Source of the DNA: Plecoglossus altivelis
Taxonomy: Eukaryota; Chordata; Actinopteri; Osmeriformes; Plecoglossidae
Length of the DNA: 64,000 bases
Direction of reading: 5' to 3'
Assembly: GCA_036571765.1 (NCBI GenBank)
Contig: BROE01000019.1
Coordinates: 1,871,684 to 1,935,683 of the forward strand
Numbering within the stretch: the stretch's first letter is position 1; each line of letters begins with the position of its first letter. Position numbers and translations under genes: made by a program. Shown in pieces: positions 1 through 12,000 of this stretch. The notes below the pieces were generated by a model. That model was not told where the DNA came from, did not search any database, and saw nothing but the letters and a program-made list of their open reading frames with translations.

Positions 1-83
1 AGGCATATACCACACACTTAGATATGTGAAAAGTTAAATCATTCGTGATAAAGAATATCATGTTTTGATTGATGGCGTTTCAG

Positions 84-2179
84 GCTTTATTGGCGGTGCG
101 CAGGGTTCTTCTTGCCCAACACGCAGCCTTCCCTGTCTCAGGTGCTGATCTGTATGAAGAACTGCTGAGTTCTACTGCCATTCTGTCCACCGGCAATCCT
201 ATGTAAGTGTAAAAGTATAACCCACATTGGGACTTTTGAAATTGAGCAATTTGATTTTATGGTTTAGTACCTACTATAATTTTCTAGGCTTGGTCAATGA
301 AGGTTTGTGTTTTGGTTTTATTCCAGTCTTGATAAGATGCTAGACTCTGGTTTGTACACTGGGGAATTAACAGAGCTGGCAGGGGGCCCTGGAAGTGGTA
401 AAACCCAGGTGAACGTTTCCAACTATTACACACGTCATCAACAAAGATAACAATTAATGACTGGTGTTCATAGACCATAACTGGTTTAATCCAATCCCTC
501 TTTTTCTAGTGCTGCCATTCAATTTACATCTGCATTTACTGTGGTTATTGCACAGTGTTGTGCTTCATACAACCATGTTTGTATCTTTCAGGTGTGTTTT
601 GGTGTAACATTAAATATATCTTACCAACTAAAGCAAAGTGTGGTGTATATTGACTCCACTGGAGGAATGTCTGCTAGCTGCTTACTTCAAATGTTACAAG
701 CAAAATTATGTAATACGGAGGACCAGGTCAGCTGAAAGACTCATTTGACCCACAGAACATTCTATGCTATGTTAATAGAGTTGTATACAAGTATAGACAG
801 GTATGTTATTAAATTGCCGTTGTAATGGCCCTTTCAGATGGAGGCTCTACAGAGAATTCAGATTTTCCGCGTGTTTGATGCATTTTCCTTACTTGGCTGT
901 CTACATAGTCTTCGATGTGGTGGTCTACAGCAGGTATTCATACGATTCATGTTTGTTTGTTTTTGTTAGTAAACATTCTATCTGGGATAAACTGTATAAA
1001 GCCTATGTTTAACTGTAAAATGCATCTTCCCTTCTTGGGGAAATTATTGTTATCACTTTGATCATCAACAGTTGTTTAGGGAAGCACATTTATTCACCTA
1101 TCCAATACATTATCTCAAGGAGGACATTTTCAACTTAATACAGTAGGATTTGTGAATATGCTATTTGTCTGTCTTTTCAGGCTTCTCTTTGTGGGGGCTC
1201 AGTCAAAGCAGTGATAGTGGATTCAGTGTCAGCCTTAATCTCTCCCATACTGGGAGGCAGACATAATGAAGGTAATAGGGCAATCAGTTGGCACAGTATT
1301 GCATACCATAACATTTAAAACTTCAAGAGGGTGCAGGTGAAAGTATAGTATGTCTATTATAAATCAATGTGGCCCAATCCCCCAAGTGCTGTTGCATCTG
1401 ATGAAATAAGTCTATTGAGGGCAGGGGTATTTAAAGACTCTGATAATAGATAATGTTAATTGAATTCATGACACATTTTTATTACATGGTGTGTGGACCT
1501 CACAAGCAGCATATTGACATACTGATGATCTCCAGGCATGTCACTAATGATGCAAGTTGCTGGAGTTCTGAAAACTATAGCAAAGGACCTCAATGTAGCA
1601 ACTTTGGTGAGCAAAATTCATACAGATGGGTTATTTCTCACCCATTTAAAATTCTTTAAAGCAAATAATCATGTGTTATGAGTTGATCAACCACACGTCT
1701 AATCATGTGTTTCTAGGTGACCAATCACACAACGAAAGATGGCAGCGGGAAGCTGAAAGCTGGATTGGGTCTATCTTGGAGTCATGTGCCGAGAACCAGA
1801 GTTTTACTGGAGCGAGTGGAGAGGCCTAGTTCGTCTTGTTCTAGCCTGCGCACTGCAACTTTAACTAAATCTTCCCGACAGGTATGTAATATTGAGATCT
1901 ACAATAAGAACACACGTCTCCATTCAATTCCCAGACATGGGACCTTGTTCTATGATAGTTTTAAAATGCTAGTTACCTCAATCTTGTATATGTAATGTAC
2001 TAGACATACTACTAAAAACTAATGGGCCTGAAAGAAATATGTTAAATATGCATAATAAGGATCATTAACTTGCTCTTTCTCTGTAGCCATGTCTTCTCAA
2101 AACAGAGTTTGACTTACAGTGCTGGGGCAGGCCAGAGGATATGACTACTGTGTCTGGGAAGAGAAAGCTGGAAAACTAA
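84..2179 (+). CDS. rad51d: RAD51D, DNA repair protein RAD51 homolog 4 (5'-partial)
   Basis: This is a RAD51 paralogue of the BCDX2 complex, an ATPase acting in the nucleus in homologous recombination and fork protection. Eight coding exons are visible: 84-202, 327-408, 592-726, 838-933, 1181-1271, 1536-1606, 1717-1881 and 2087-2179. All have AG/GT borders and compatible phases, and they join to 283 residues plus TAA. Roughly the first 50 residues (N-terminal helical domain) lie left of the window. The frame opens with VRRVLLAQ and shows LDKMLDSGLYTGELTEL, Walker A GGPGSGKTQ at 381-408 and Walker B VKAVIVDSVSALI in 1181-1271. It then shows VTNHTTKD and the LGLSWSHVPRTRVLLER block in 1717-1881. 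The last exon encodes a charged tail unlike the human one, ending GKRKLEN. Family knowledge supports the name; the motifs and the LIG3 neighbour fit RAD51D rather than the other RAD51 paralogues. Confidence 0.95.
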
Positions 2180-2391
2180 GAATGCTAAACATCAAATTGA
2201 AGAGGTTTGCAGAGCTACCTGTATGTTGACTATTCTCGCTTCAGATTAAGGGAATGCATGTCTGTTAAGAAATCAACCGAGATCCTGAGGGCTATGTAAT
2301 ACTATATATAACAAATGTAGAATGAAATTATTTTTTAGGGCCACACACGTATTATAATGACAAAACATGATTTACCAGAATATTCAAGCCA

Positions 2392-2397
2392 TTTATT
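2392..2397 (-). terminator. Poly(A) signal AATAAA, candidate for LIG3
   Basis: TTTATT on the + strand reads AATAAA on the LIG3 strand, about 560 bp beyond the LIG3 stop. I saw no nearer AATAAA or ATTAAA for LIG3. It lies inside the likely RAD51D 3' UTR, so the two transcripts would overlap tail to tail. Confidence 0.4.
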
Positions 2398-2499
2398 AGC
2401 ACCAAAGTCCATGCAGCTTTTCCCCTAGGAAAATCATTGGGTTTGAAAACCATAAAAATGGCAATGTGTTATATTCATCAACACATTCTGGACATGTAA

Positions 2500-2505
2500 A
2501 ATAAA
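2500..2505 (+). terminator. Poly(A) signal AATAAA, candidate for RAD51D
   Basis: This canonical hexamer lies 321 bp after the RAD51D stop on the same strand and is followed by a T-rich stretch. It is the first AATAAA I see downstream of the gene. No transcript data support its use. Confidence 0.5.
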
Positions 2506-2955
2506 GTTGTTTCACATCCTCGTCATTATTTCAAATCTTAAATGGTTTATGAACGTTACAAAAACTACTTAAGATGGCTAGACCATTTACCAACTCACCC
2601 TAATAGGAAAAAGTCGTACTTCTACACTATTCCATTGCTTGAATAATACAGAGTGGGAAAACCAATTGTTATCATGGGCACGCAGCTTGCAGAGATGCAA
2701 TCGTTTCCCCAGGTTGCAAAAAAACAACAACACATACCTCAATTCAGTGTCCATCACAAAAGTCAATCATTCAACCAATGTCACAAGGTTCAGTGTTGCA
2801 CTGTGTGTATTCTCAGTCTGGTTCAGAAGTTAAACAATTATTGTAGATCTATTGGACTTGTTTCCGTCAAATATGCATTGGCTTTTAGTAAAACACTAAT
2901 GCAGCATGTTAAAAAGCAGGGCTGGAGGGAAAGAGGGGTACACTGGTGTATCTTA

Positions 2956-3186
2956 TCAGCAGGGAGGGACCACTCTTCTCTTGCGGATACACTCCCAGAT
3001 CCAGTCAGAAGTGATCCTCTGGGCCTGGCCGTCCTCTGGATCTGCTAGGGTGTGTGTAGCCAAGGCGGCGTCGTACTCCGCCACCAGATCTCCGTCATAC
3101 GCTACAAAGTAGCGCCGCAGCTTCTCATAGTCCGGAATCGAGTCAGGCAGGAAGAGTTTTACCCCGCTGAAGATGTCTAGTAAAGT
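2956..3186 (-). CDS. lig3: LIG3 last exon: BRCT domain
   Basis: Acceptor CCCCAG opens TLLDIFSGVKLFLPDSIPDY. The exon ends with SDWIWECIRKRRVVPPC and TGA. It is the C-terminal BRCT domain through which the alpha isoform binds XRCC1; the conserved BRCT Trp is in DWIWECI. The preceding two exons are a Lys/Pro/Ser linker. Confidence 0.95.
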   Translation of the reverse strand, partial: TLLDIFSGVKLFLPDSIPDYEKLRRYFVAYDGDLVAEYDAALATHTLADPEDGQAQRITSDWIWECIRKRRVVPPC

Positions 3187-6100
3187 CTGGGGAAGGAAGG
3201 GGCATAGTGTCAAATGTTCAAAAGGCATACAAAACCCATGCTATACAGATCAGTTGTTTGGTCCCACAGGTTTTGCCAGTCAAAGACACCATCCCGGTCA
3301 AACCGAGACACCTACCTTGTCGTTCCTAGGTTCTACTAACTGAGATTCAAGCTTCGGCTTGCTTTGTCCGTTGCTATGCAGAGTTTCTGTTTTCTTGACC
3401 TGAGGTATTTCAAAATGTAATGTTGTAATAAAATGTTGACAAGAGATAAGTATGATGGTTCTCTTCGTACTCTCTATATTTTAACATTATAGGCTGGCCA
3501 CAATGGTCCTAAAACAACCGCAGACATGGCAGATCAGCTGTCTCTGGTTGTATGTCAGTGTCTACCTTCTTGGCACTTGGCTCCTCTGCAGGCATTTTCC
3601 TCTTTGGAGCAGGAGAAGTAGGCTCTTTCTTCACTGCCTTTGCTTTGGGAACACTGGTCTTGCCTGTGAGAAAAAATACAATATGTCACAAAGAAAAACG
3701 TAGAAACAAATGATGTTAAGAATAATATGGCAGTCTGAATAAAACTCATTATGAACATGAATTACGGTTGTTTGATCAAAGTCAAGTGTAGCCGTTTTGT
3801 CATTGTGGAATTTGACTTGTTTGAGCACGTTGTGGTAGACCCTTAGGTCAACAAGAAGTAAGCGGCTGAATGGGAGATGGTCTTGTGTCCTGGGTGAGAG
3901 TAGAGGCAGCTAGTAGTGACTCACTAGGCTTGCTGGGAGGTCTGTGGGAAGTGGAAGGCGGGGAACCGCTCCTGCTGTCGCCCCCAGAGGAACTCTTATC
4001 ATCATTGGCTTTGGAGGTTCCAGCTGTCACTTCAAAGTCACAGTTTTCCTTGGAGATACGGTACAGCTCCTGGAAAGAACATCAAAAATATGATGGTTGG
4101 CCGTCTGAACGGAACACAAATCAAATATGCTTTGTACATGAGTGTTGTAAAGGCACAGCAATAAATGGTACTTTATTGGTAATGTCCTCCTTGGGCAAAA
4201 TCATAGGCCAAGGCTTTTAAGTGTATGGTTGTTACATGGATAATTTAATAAGGTTGAGTTAAATCCCTAAACCAATTAAGAATATGTTAGAACATTGCAA
4301 ATAAGAGCACAGTTGGCAGGAGAGATGTCGTACTCTGAGCTGGTGGAGGTTGGTGGCAGTCTTCCAGTCTTTGTCATCTCGAATGCGGGTGCAGCGAGGG
4401 AAACGGATGGAGATGCCATCGGCGGTGTGCATCTCTGACTTTGAGAACTCTGCCCCAGTGATCTCCCACACCGGTGCCGTCTGATAATATAAATAATTTC
4501 AATCAGAACACATACGAAAAACAGAGCCTACGGTCAAATGCAACATAGATTTATGGATATATTTACATTGTCAATCTATTCATTTAAGTGTTGTATTAAA
4601 TATTATTATATTTTGTGCATATATTGTTAGACATTTGTTATCATTTTGTTTTCTCACACCTGATTTTAAGATTCAAACTAATTTACCAAAGTAAATATAT
4701 CAGTTCAGATATAACTTCTTCACAATCCATCCTAAAATGTCCTGTAGTTTGTCCATGAGAAAGCTACAAGGGAATTATTAACAGTTCAATCTTACTTCAG
4801 GATCCCGTATGATGAAATCGGGATAATAGTTCTTTATGATTTTCAACCAACCAGGAATTTTGCTGGGCTCCTGAAGAGACAACAGAGACGCACGCATGCT
4901 GTAACAATATGTACGCACGCAAAAATACACCCTTACTGCAGCCAGACAAACTATGAAGTTCCACTACTGTGTTGAAGAGAAGTTCCAATTCTCTTACCTT
5001 GCTGATTTTGATCACGTCCAGCTCTTTTTGAAGCCGAGCCAGTGTGGCGTCATCGTACCCCCCGGAGCACTTGGTGACGGTGCACCATTTTTTGGAATCC
5101 GGGTCATAGCAGCCCATTAGGAAACTGGACATAATCCCACCTGGTGGAGACCAAGAGGACACAATTGCATCTGGTATTTCACTCGAGAACCATCTTTTAA
5201 CTTCAAAATGTATTCAAACGGGTCTCGAAGGAATAACACAATGGCACACGTCACAATACAGCATACTGAAAAGAAACTTGGTTGCAAAAAAATGTATATT
5301 TTAAAAAGTTGGACAGTGTTACTACTTGTAGTGGTTTTGGTTGACTGACCATTTGAGCCTTTGCCATAGAATGCACCCAAAACAACCAGGTCAGCAGTGT
5401 CAGCCATGGCCCCCTCATTCAGGTAGTCCTTCTTCAACTTCAGCCAGTGGCGCTTGCCTGGCTCATAGGTTCCCTTAGAGCACACACATGACAAGACCCA
5501 GTTAAACACCCATTCATTTGTTATATATAGGTATTGTAACAGATACATAACAAATAGCATTCAAGATTACTCAGAGAGAGCAGCATCTCTCATTTCCGTA
5601 ATATGATAAATCAAGTAGTAGTAATAAATATCATAGTGCAAACAAGTTAACTGTTCAGGCTCCCCAGTAAACCAGGAGTCTGTTAGGCCAGAGTAGTTTG
5701 AAGGTTTTCCTGGCTGGCTTGGCATCTCACCTTGGTGTCTTTGAGGACGAGCCCCTCCAGTCCCTCTCTGATGACCCGTGTGATCATGTCTGCCAGATCT
5801 GCTGCCCTCTGGTGGCCAAAACACACAACCGTCACACACAACCTGTACACCTGCTTCAAAAAGCTGCATGGCCAGGACAAAAGATAACTTACTACAGGCA
5901 CAACTAAGTAATCATTGCATACCCAAACATCTTCAAAATTGACACCCAGCAGATTTACGATACTTCTGATCTAAAAGGAGAGGCTGGTTCTTAATCAATC
6001 ACATGACAGTGCCAATTTAGCTGATGCTTTTGTACAATGTGAAGTACGAAAAGTGCAACTGTTTCCATTTAAAATATGGAACAAAAATTACTAAATTTTT

Positions 6101-9100
6101 CACTCAATGTTTCTCAATTACAGGAACTAATTAATGTACGGTGACTGAAGGATAATATTGCAATAATAAGATCTCGAATTCCTCACTTGCAATAATGTCT
6201 TAGTACAACAGCATAGTACAGTGCAGCAAAAATGGACAGAAGTAAAATATCAAAACTGCTGCTAGCCACCCTGCTGGCTGAGATGGATGAGGGGATGAGT
6301 AATAATCAGTAATTGGTAGACCTACAGTGACGTGTTTCATTTCAGAGAACAGAATTCTGTTAGGGACTTCCACCATGTTGTCATTTAGGAATTTCCTTCG
6401 TTCATTTAATGGCCTGGAACAGAGATATTCAGATGTTATCAGTCTTAGTCAACTCTGCAAATGCACTGTTAGGTTTCTTTCCAGAAATCGTTGACAGGGG
6501 GAAAAAGTAGCACAATACGGTACACTTGGTAAAAGAAAGCTGGTCAAGAGATCAGTTATTAAGCCGACCAATCATGTTTTCTGTTTCCACAGGTTTATCT
6601 ATAGGAATCCAATTAAATCTTCAGGATGAGAAAAATAAAATGGCCACAGGCCTGTAACCATTGAAAAAACAGCTTACCTCTCCATCAGGCTCACCCCATT
6701 GAAATAGATGCAGTCAAAGACAAACAAGCACACTTGGGCGTCTTGGAAGGCTGCTTTCTGAAATGAGAGGGTTGATAGGAAGACGCTTTGATTTCCCATG
6801 ATACTTGCACTCACACGGCAAACATTTGACGGAGGAGGGCCGATTGTTTGACCCTTCCTCACCTTGTGTACTCCTAGAGTCCCAAAAGGCAGTGGTTTGC
6901 TCGTGTTTGTGTCAATCAGGAGGACCTCAGCATCCAGGATCATACTGTGGCCACCTACAAACGCTTGGGGGATGAACTCTTTAAAATGGGCCACCTGCAA
7001 CACACACACACACGTTGAGTATACAAATTATAACAAAGAACAGGAACTGTTAAGAAATACAAAAACACCAGCAACAATGTTGCCTGTTTAACACTTTTAC
7101 AAAAAATAAGTCTCTATCCTTCCTGAGGTAATAACCAAAGCAGTGGCCTTGGAAAACAAATCACCTTGTTGCTCAGTCGTGAAAAGAATAAACAAGAGGA
7201 TTTACACTTTGACTCGCAATGCCACAGTGAATACATAAACAGTTTTTCTTTTGCCTTTACTGTAGGTGTGAGCGTGTCTGTGAGTGCGCGCGCATGCACG
7301 CGAGTGAACTGACCTTGTGGGGAAGGACTGGCTTGAGGCTGCGACTGAAGTAGCTAAAGTGGTCTCCATTCTTGTGGACCTGCACACGCTCACCGTCATA
7401 CTTAATTTCCGAGTACATGCCATTTGGACACTTCTTCATGGCTTGCTCTATGGACTTGCATGCCTCTGCCTGGAGAAGGGACATGGTGGCATATACTAAT
7501 GTAACTGATGTCAACAGAGGGCATGTAATAGCATGGTCCCCCCAATTAGAAAAAAAAGCTTAAATATGTAAATGCCAGTAACCTGCATTTACTGTGTAGA
7601 CTGAAGTTTATGATTTTCCACCAGTCAAATTAGATTATGCACAGGAGTGTGTGTGTCTGTGTGAGAGCCCTCACCAGCATGGGCTGCACTGGGGTCATCA
7701 GCGAAGCCTCCACAGTCAGGAGCTTCTTGGGGCCCGAGCCGTTGGAAGCTTCCTGTTGGTTCCTCAACACACGCTCCACCACGTCTCCAAGGTTACGGGA
7801 GGCCTTGAAAGCATCGTAGGCATTAGGGTCCACTGCATCCAAGCTGGGAACCAGAATAGATGTATTTTTGTCATTTGTGCTTTACTGCAGTGTGAATTAC
7901 ATGGAGGAACAGGAAATGCAGAAAAGAGAGGACATACAGCAGGGCTGTTGGGGGTCTTTATCAGGCTTCCACAGAGCTTGATAACAACCCATTCATTAGA
8001 ATCAGGTGTGCTGGAGCAGGGAAACATCGAAAACTTTCAAGACAGCGGCCCTCGAGGACCAGAGTTTGACACCCCTGACATACAGGAAACATCTAGCGGA
8101 CATGCGTTGAGGCCTTACCCTACTGCTCTACCCACTGAGCAACCAGGGCAACCCCAAGTATCAGTTTAAAAGTCAGCAAAACACTTACTAGTTTCATCAG
8201 GATATCAAGTAGGAAAACAGTTGTGTCCAATTACAAGGCAACTTACACATGCTTTGCTCCAGAGTTCATCTTTAAATCATGCTTGACGAGGCGTATGATG
8301 CATTTTAAGTCATTGCTTGTACATCTGGGGGGGAAGAGAGAAGGTTCAGCTTCTGAAATTTTGCTGAACTGTTTTTTTTTATGAACAATTTACTTCACCG
8401 TAAACTCATTCTGTATAACAAGATACCTGACACAACAACAACACAAAGTCTCACTTTCTAGAGATGTCTTCCAACTCTTTCTGCTGTTCGTCTTCTTTCG
8501 TTAACTGAGCCAGGCGGGTCAAGGAGGCGTCTACCTCCTGTATGGTCAACAGACTCTTGGCAGCCGGTGGGAAAGACTTGCTCTCCTCAAAAAACATCCT
8601 TACTGTCTCAGACACATCTCCCTACAGCATCAAAATCAAAAGCACACTCATTTCAAGTCCTTACATAAATAAAGGTTCCCTAAATCAGTTCATAGTTTAC
8701 CTACCCTAACTAAACTTTGACGCACTTGAAAACGGAAAGTGATGGGTAGATAGACAAGACTCAACAGCATTTTGATCACAATGAAGGAAGGCGACAGCTA
8801 ACATGTATGTTTGCATATGCCTAAAACAAGGAGCCATGTCACGTTACGCGTATCCATAACAGGATAGAAAATTATGAACACAGACCTGTTCCAGATCTCG
8901 CACCATGTCATCGTGGTTGCAGTTGAAGATTCGGCTGAAGAGCTTGACAATCTGTTTGTCATTGAGGTTGTACACGCTCTTCACCACCCCTGGGAGAAGT
9001 AGCTTTACCGTCAAGTACAGGTCCCCCCTAAACTTATCTGGAGGGGCATTAAGTCAGCGTGACTGTCATTCTTCTTGGTAAAATAATGAAAACATTACTT

Positions 9101-10694
9101 ATGAAGGGGGATGTATGAGACATGAACTGCATGCAAGAAGAGTCAACCATTATTGTGGGAATAATCACTACCATTAAGTACGCACAAGGTCAATGGATCT
9201 CAAGGAAGTTTATCACTTGTGCATTAAGCAAGGAGTCAAGCCATCCTGGTGGTACAAAGTTGTCTTAAGTCTTGTCTCCAAGCATAACCATTTATACTGC
9301 ACTGACAATAGATCTTCTTTGGTCAGTTCTCAGCAAAACATAAATTTGGTGACCAGACACGTCCACAGAACCTTGCCTGCAGTGCTGCCAGACCCACCTC
9401 CCCCAGAGCCTTTCCTCAGGAAATCCTGGATGATGGAAGTCTTGACATTGTAGCTGTTCTTGTCTGCCACCATGGCACAGAGCTTCCGGAACTCTCTGAG
9501 CAGGCAGTCTTTGTGCGAGATGTCACACAGCTGGGCGGATAGGGCACTGCCCTGGCTGGGTTTAGCTGGAGAGGGTCCTGGACTGCTTGAACTCCCAGCC
9601 TTTGTAGCTGATTAGTCAAAACGATGATACAATTCACAATACCAGATAGATGTTACAGAACGCTTAGTGTGCAAGTAGAGAATGTTGACTCCATCCATGA
9701 TAATTCAGTGATTACAAAACACATACTTCTTAACTCAGTTTCATAAGAGATATGTGCCAAAAGGACTGTGCTCAAAAGTAAGCATAATGTTGAACTACTG
9801 GAATCGTTTCTCACCTGTAAAACCTGAGAACTTCCGTGGGGCATTAACTGACGGGTCTGCTGGTGGAGATAACAGACCACTGGTGTTGACTTTGGTTTGC
9901 ACTTTCTTCTTTGGGCTGGCGTTAGCCTTGGCCATCAACTCTGGATTGCATAACAGAAAATGCACAGTGGTGAAACACTTGTCCAACAGAATAACTACCA
10001 CATGTGCTTTGACACTGTCTCAGTAAGCACGTTTCCAAGGTCTGGAAGTCACAAATCAACCCACACACTCCAGTTGCATCAGAGCCTATTGACTGGCTTT
10101 GGTGTTACTGTAAGTTACTATTGAAAAATATGTGGGGTGGCATTGTGTCCTACCTGAGACGTGCTTGTTGATCAGCTCCTTGTCCTCATCCTGCATCTCC
10201 TCCCAACCCTCCAAGTCAGTGATGTCCTCGATCTTCTTAGTAGTGGCCCGCGCCCTCTCTAGCTTCTCAAACATACATTTCATATGGTACCATTCCTTCA
10301 TCTCCCCAGCAGACTCGCTGAAAGGATTTGGCACAATCTTGCCGATGCGGACAAATCCCTTCGCAATTTTATCCTTACATTTCTTACATCCGGCTGTGCC
10401 TCGTTTGGCATACTCCACACAGAATCTCTGTTCTGCCATATTAGGCTGGTCAGTGAAATACTGATGCCAGGAAAACTTTAAATGAAAGTCTAAGGAGAGT
10501 CTGTGCTTTGGGGGTTCTTGGCTGCAACGTTGGCTGTTCCAAGGGAATGAGTCCTTGGACCGGAACAAGAGTTTTAAGTTCTGGAAGGGATGTTTCCGAA
10601 ACGATACCCTCCTGTGAGGTTGAACACTGCTGACTTGTCTTAGATGTGTTCTGCAGAGAGACTCAAGCGTCCATGAAATGGACAGCCTCTGCAT
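2956..10694 (-). CDS. lig3: LIG3, DNA ligase 3 (complete coding sequence, 20 exons)
   Basis: ATP-dependent DNA ligase that seals nicks in base-excision and single-strand-break repair with XRCC1, and is the mitochondrial ligase. Coding exons in transcript order: 10694-10154, 9940-9815, 9607-9398, 9037-8886, 8621-8455, 8324-8247, 7843-7675, 7469-7314, 6994-6863, 6757-6678, 6413-6326, 5808-5731, 5473-5350, 5140-4998, 4870-4796, 4480-4334, 4069-3925, 3663-3566, 3399-3316, 3186-2956. All borders are AG/GT, phases agree, and the lengths sum to 3024 nt, or 1007 residues plus TGA (human about 1009). Order of domains: mitochondrial leader (1-85), PARP-type zinc finger (from 86), Ser/Pro linker, DNA-binding domain, nucleotidyltransferase with adenylation lysine in EIKYDGER (about residue 504), OB fold with WCTVTKC, acidic/Ser linker, C-terminal BRCT ending IRKRRVVPPC. 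A non-coding first exon probably lies upstream but was not located. Confidence 0.97.
7314..7469 (-). CDS. lig3: LIG3 catalytic exon carrying the adenylated lysine
   Basis: This 52-codon exon is in frame at both ends and encodes ligase motif I as EIKYDGER, whose Lys forms the covalent AMP intermediate. GDHFSYFSRS and the SLKPVLPHK boundary follow. The residues are as in known LIG3 and indicate an active enzyme. The next exon (6994-6863) continues the nucleotidyltransferase fold. Confidence 0.95.
7965..8077 (-). mobile_element. hAT-like DNA transposon end fragment in a LIG3 intron
   Basis: Read on the - strand from 8077, the segment starts CAGGGGTGTCAAACTCTGG and continues through a GGCCGCTGTC-like block to a tail near 7975 containing GCTTGATAAC-like sequence (read on the +). 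I recognise this as the terminal part of a non-autonomous hAT-type repeat common in fish. No matching second end is clear, so it is a fragment. It sits in the intron between coding exons 7 and 6 (7843 and 8247). Confidence 0.55.
10154..10694 (-). CDS. lig3: LIG3 first coding exon: mitochondrial leader plus PARP-type zinc finger
   Basis: The exon encodes two in-frame starts. ATG at 10694-10692 opens an 85-residue leader rich in Arg, Ser and hydrophobic residues with few acids, beginning MQRLSISWTLESLCR, as expected for mitochondrial import. The second ATG at 10439-10437 opens MAEQRFCVEYAKRG, the conserved nuclear start of LIG3. The zinc finger follows, with CKKC and HMKC as visible zinc-ligand pairs, then RARATTKKIED. 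The upstream start has a weak context (T at -3, C at +4) and the second a strong one (A at -3, G at +4), which fits leaky scanning. An acceptor after TTTCTAG puts the exon's 5' edge at 10724, so about 30 nt of 5' UTR are on it. Confidence 0.93.
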
Positions 10695-10724
10695 CCAGTC
10701 TGATCTGACGGTTTTTAGTGAAGC

Positions 10725-12000
10725 CTAGAAACAATACGTTTAATTAGAAGGTTTGACTTCCATGGTAAACTTAAAGGTAGCCTGGAAAGAATCTAACCGT
10801 TTGCTTACCTAACGAGCCAAACTTCACGTTAGCTAACTAGATAATATTCATTCTAGAAAGTTCAAATGCTAGCATGCTACTACTAGCTAAGCTAGACAGT
10901 TCAAGACAGCTACAGTAAAATTAAATATCTAGAACGTCATTGTCACTATGCAGCCATTCAATCTAACAATGTTCAGTGTCAACCAGCGTTAGATAAATCA
11001 CTCGTAACATCACAAGAAGCCAGAGGCTTACATTAAATATCACGTATCAGAAAATACGATACAAATACGTATGAAAAAGACAAATGACAAATCTTGCAAG
11101 CTGCCAACATGTCAGGATACTTATCAAGTGAGCTACGTATAATATTTTGGTACATAAGCTATACTGGCTATATTAGCTAGCACACACCAAAGCCATAGAG
11201 AAAGCCATTTCTACCTAGGGCTCTGGCACACACTAGCTACCACTAGCAAACTAAACAGTAATGGACAGTGTAATATGCATTTTTATGTAATGTTTTCTTT
11301 ACCGTAACAAAACGAATACATTGAATTGTCTGCTATGAAAAAAATGACAAGTAAATACGCATATTTGCTAAATAAAATGGCAAAACAATTCAGTTCAGTT
11401 TTTGGACAAGCGTTAGTCCATTGTCGCTTTAAACACATACCTTTAAATGCTACCATGCTTCCTCTTTGTTTGCTTGTGTTTCCTGCATTCTGCGCATGTG
11501 CTTTTTGCCACGCATTATAATTTTGCCGTCAGAAAATGTACTCACGTTATGGATCTGTGGTCTGAGATAGTACAAAGAAAAATGATTTTGTGTTAAATCA
11601 AGGATTTTTTCCTCAATGTCTTTTAACTAGGTTACCTTAGCAAATTCAAGATGCTCACTTATCACATATTGGATCCCACCTTTACTGTATAAAACAGCAT
11701 TTTCAAAATAAGAATTTTGAATGAGAAGAATGGATGGCAATTTGATGATTAAAGCTATGCACTGGATTGCTTATATTTCTCATTCATGTGTGGTAAACAT
11801 GTAAAATAGGCATGGGATTTTGTAAACAATGGTATAATGATGCAAAATAACATACTAAATGTTGTGGCATCTTTTAAAAATAGTTTGCACTTCCATCTGT
11901 GCACAAGTGGTGGCAGTAATGCCATTAAATAAAGTAATTGCACTATTGCAACCGTGGCTCTAACGTTCATATTCCTTCTTTCTCACGCATGGCCTTGATT
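10725..12000. other. LIG3 intron 1 / 5' flank
   Basis: This AT-rich stretch lies upstream of the first LIG3 coding exon. It should contain the non-coding first exon and promoter, but I could not place a donor or start site. There is no obvious CpG island, TATA box or repeat. GCTAGC/CTAGCT-type words recur between 10830 and 11250 without forming a clear array. Confidence 0.4.

Noticed and set aside
7637..8169. 172-codon ORF on the + strand
   Set aside because: Antisense shadow of the LIG3 exon 7843-7675 running into the hAT-like fragment.
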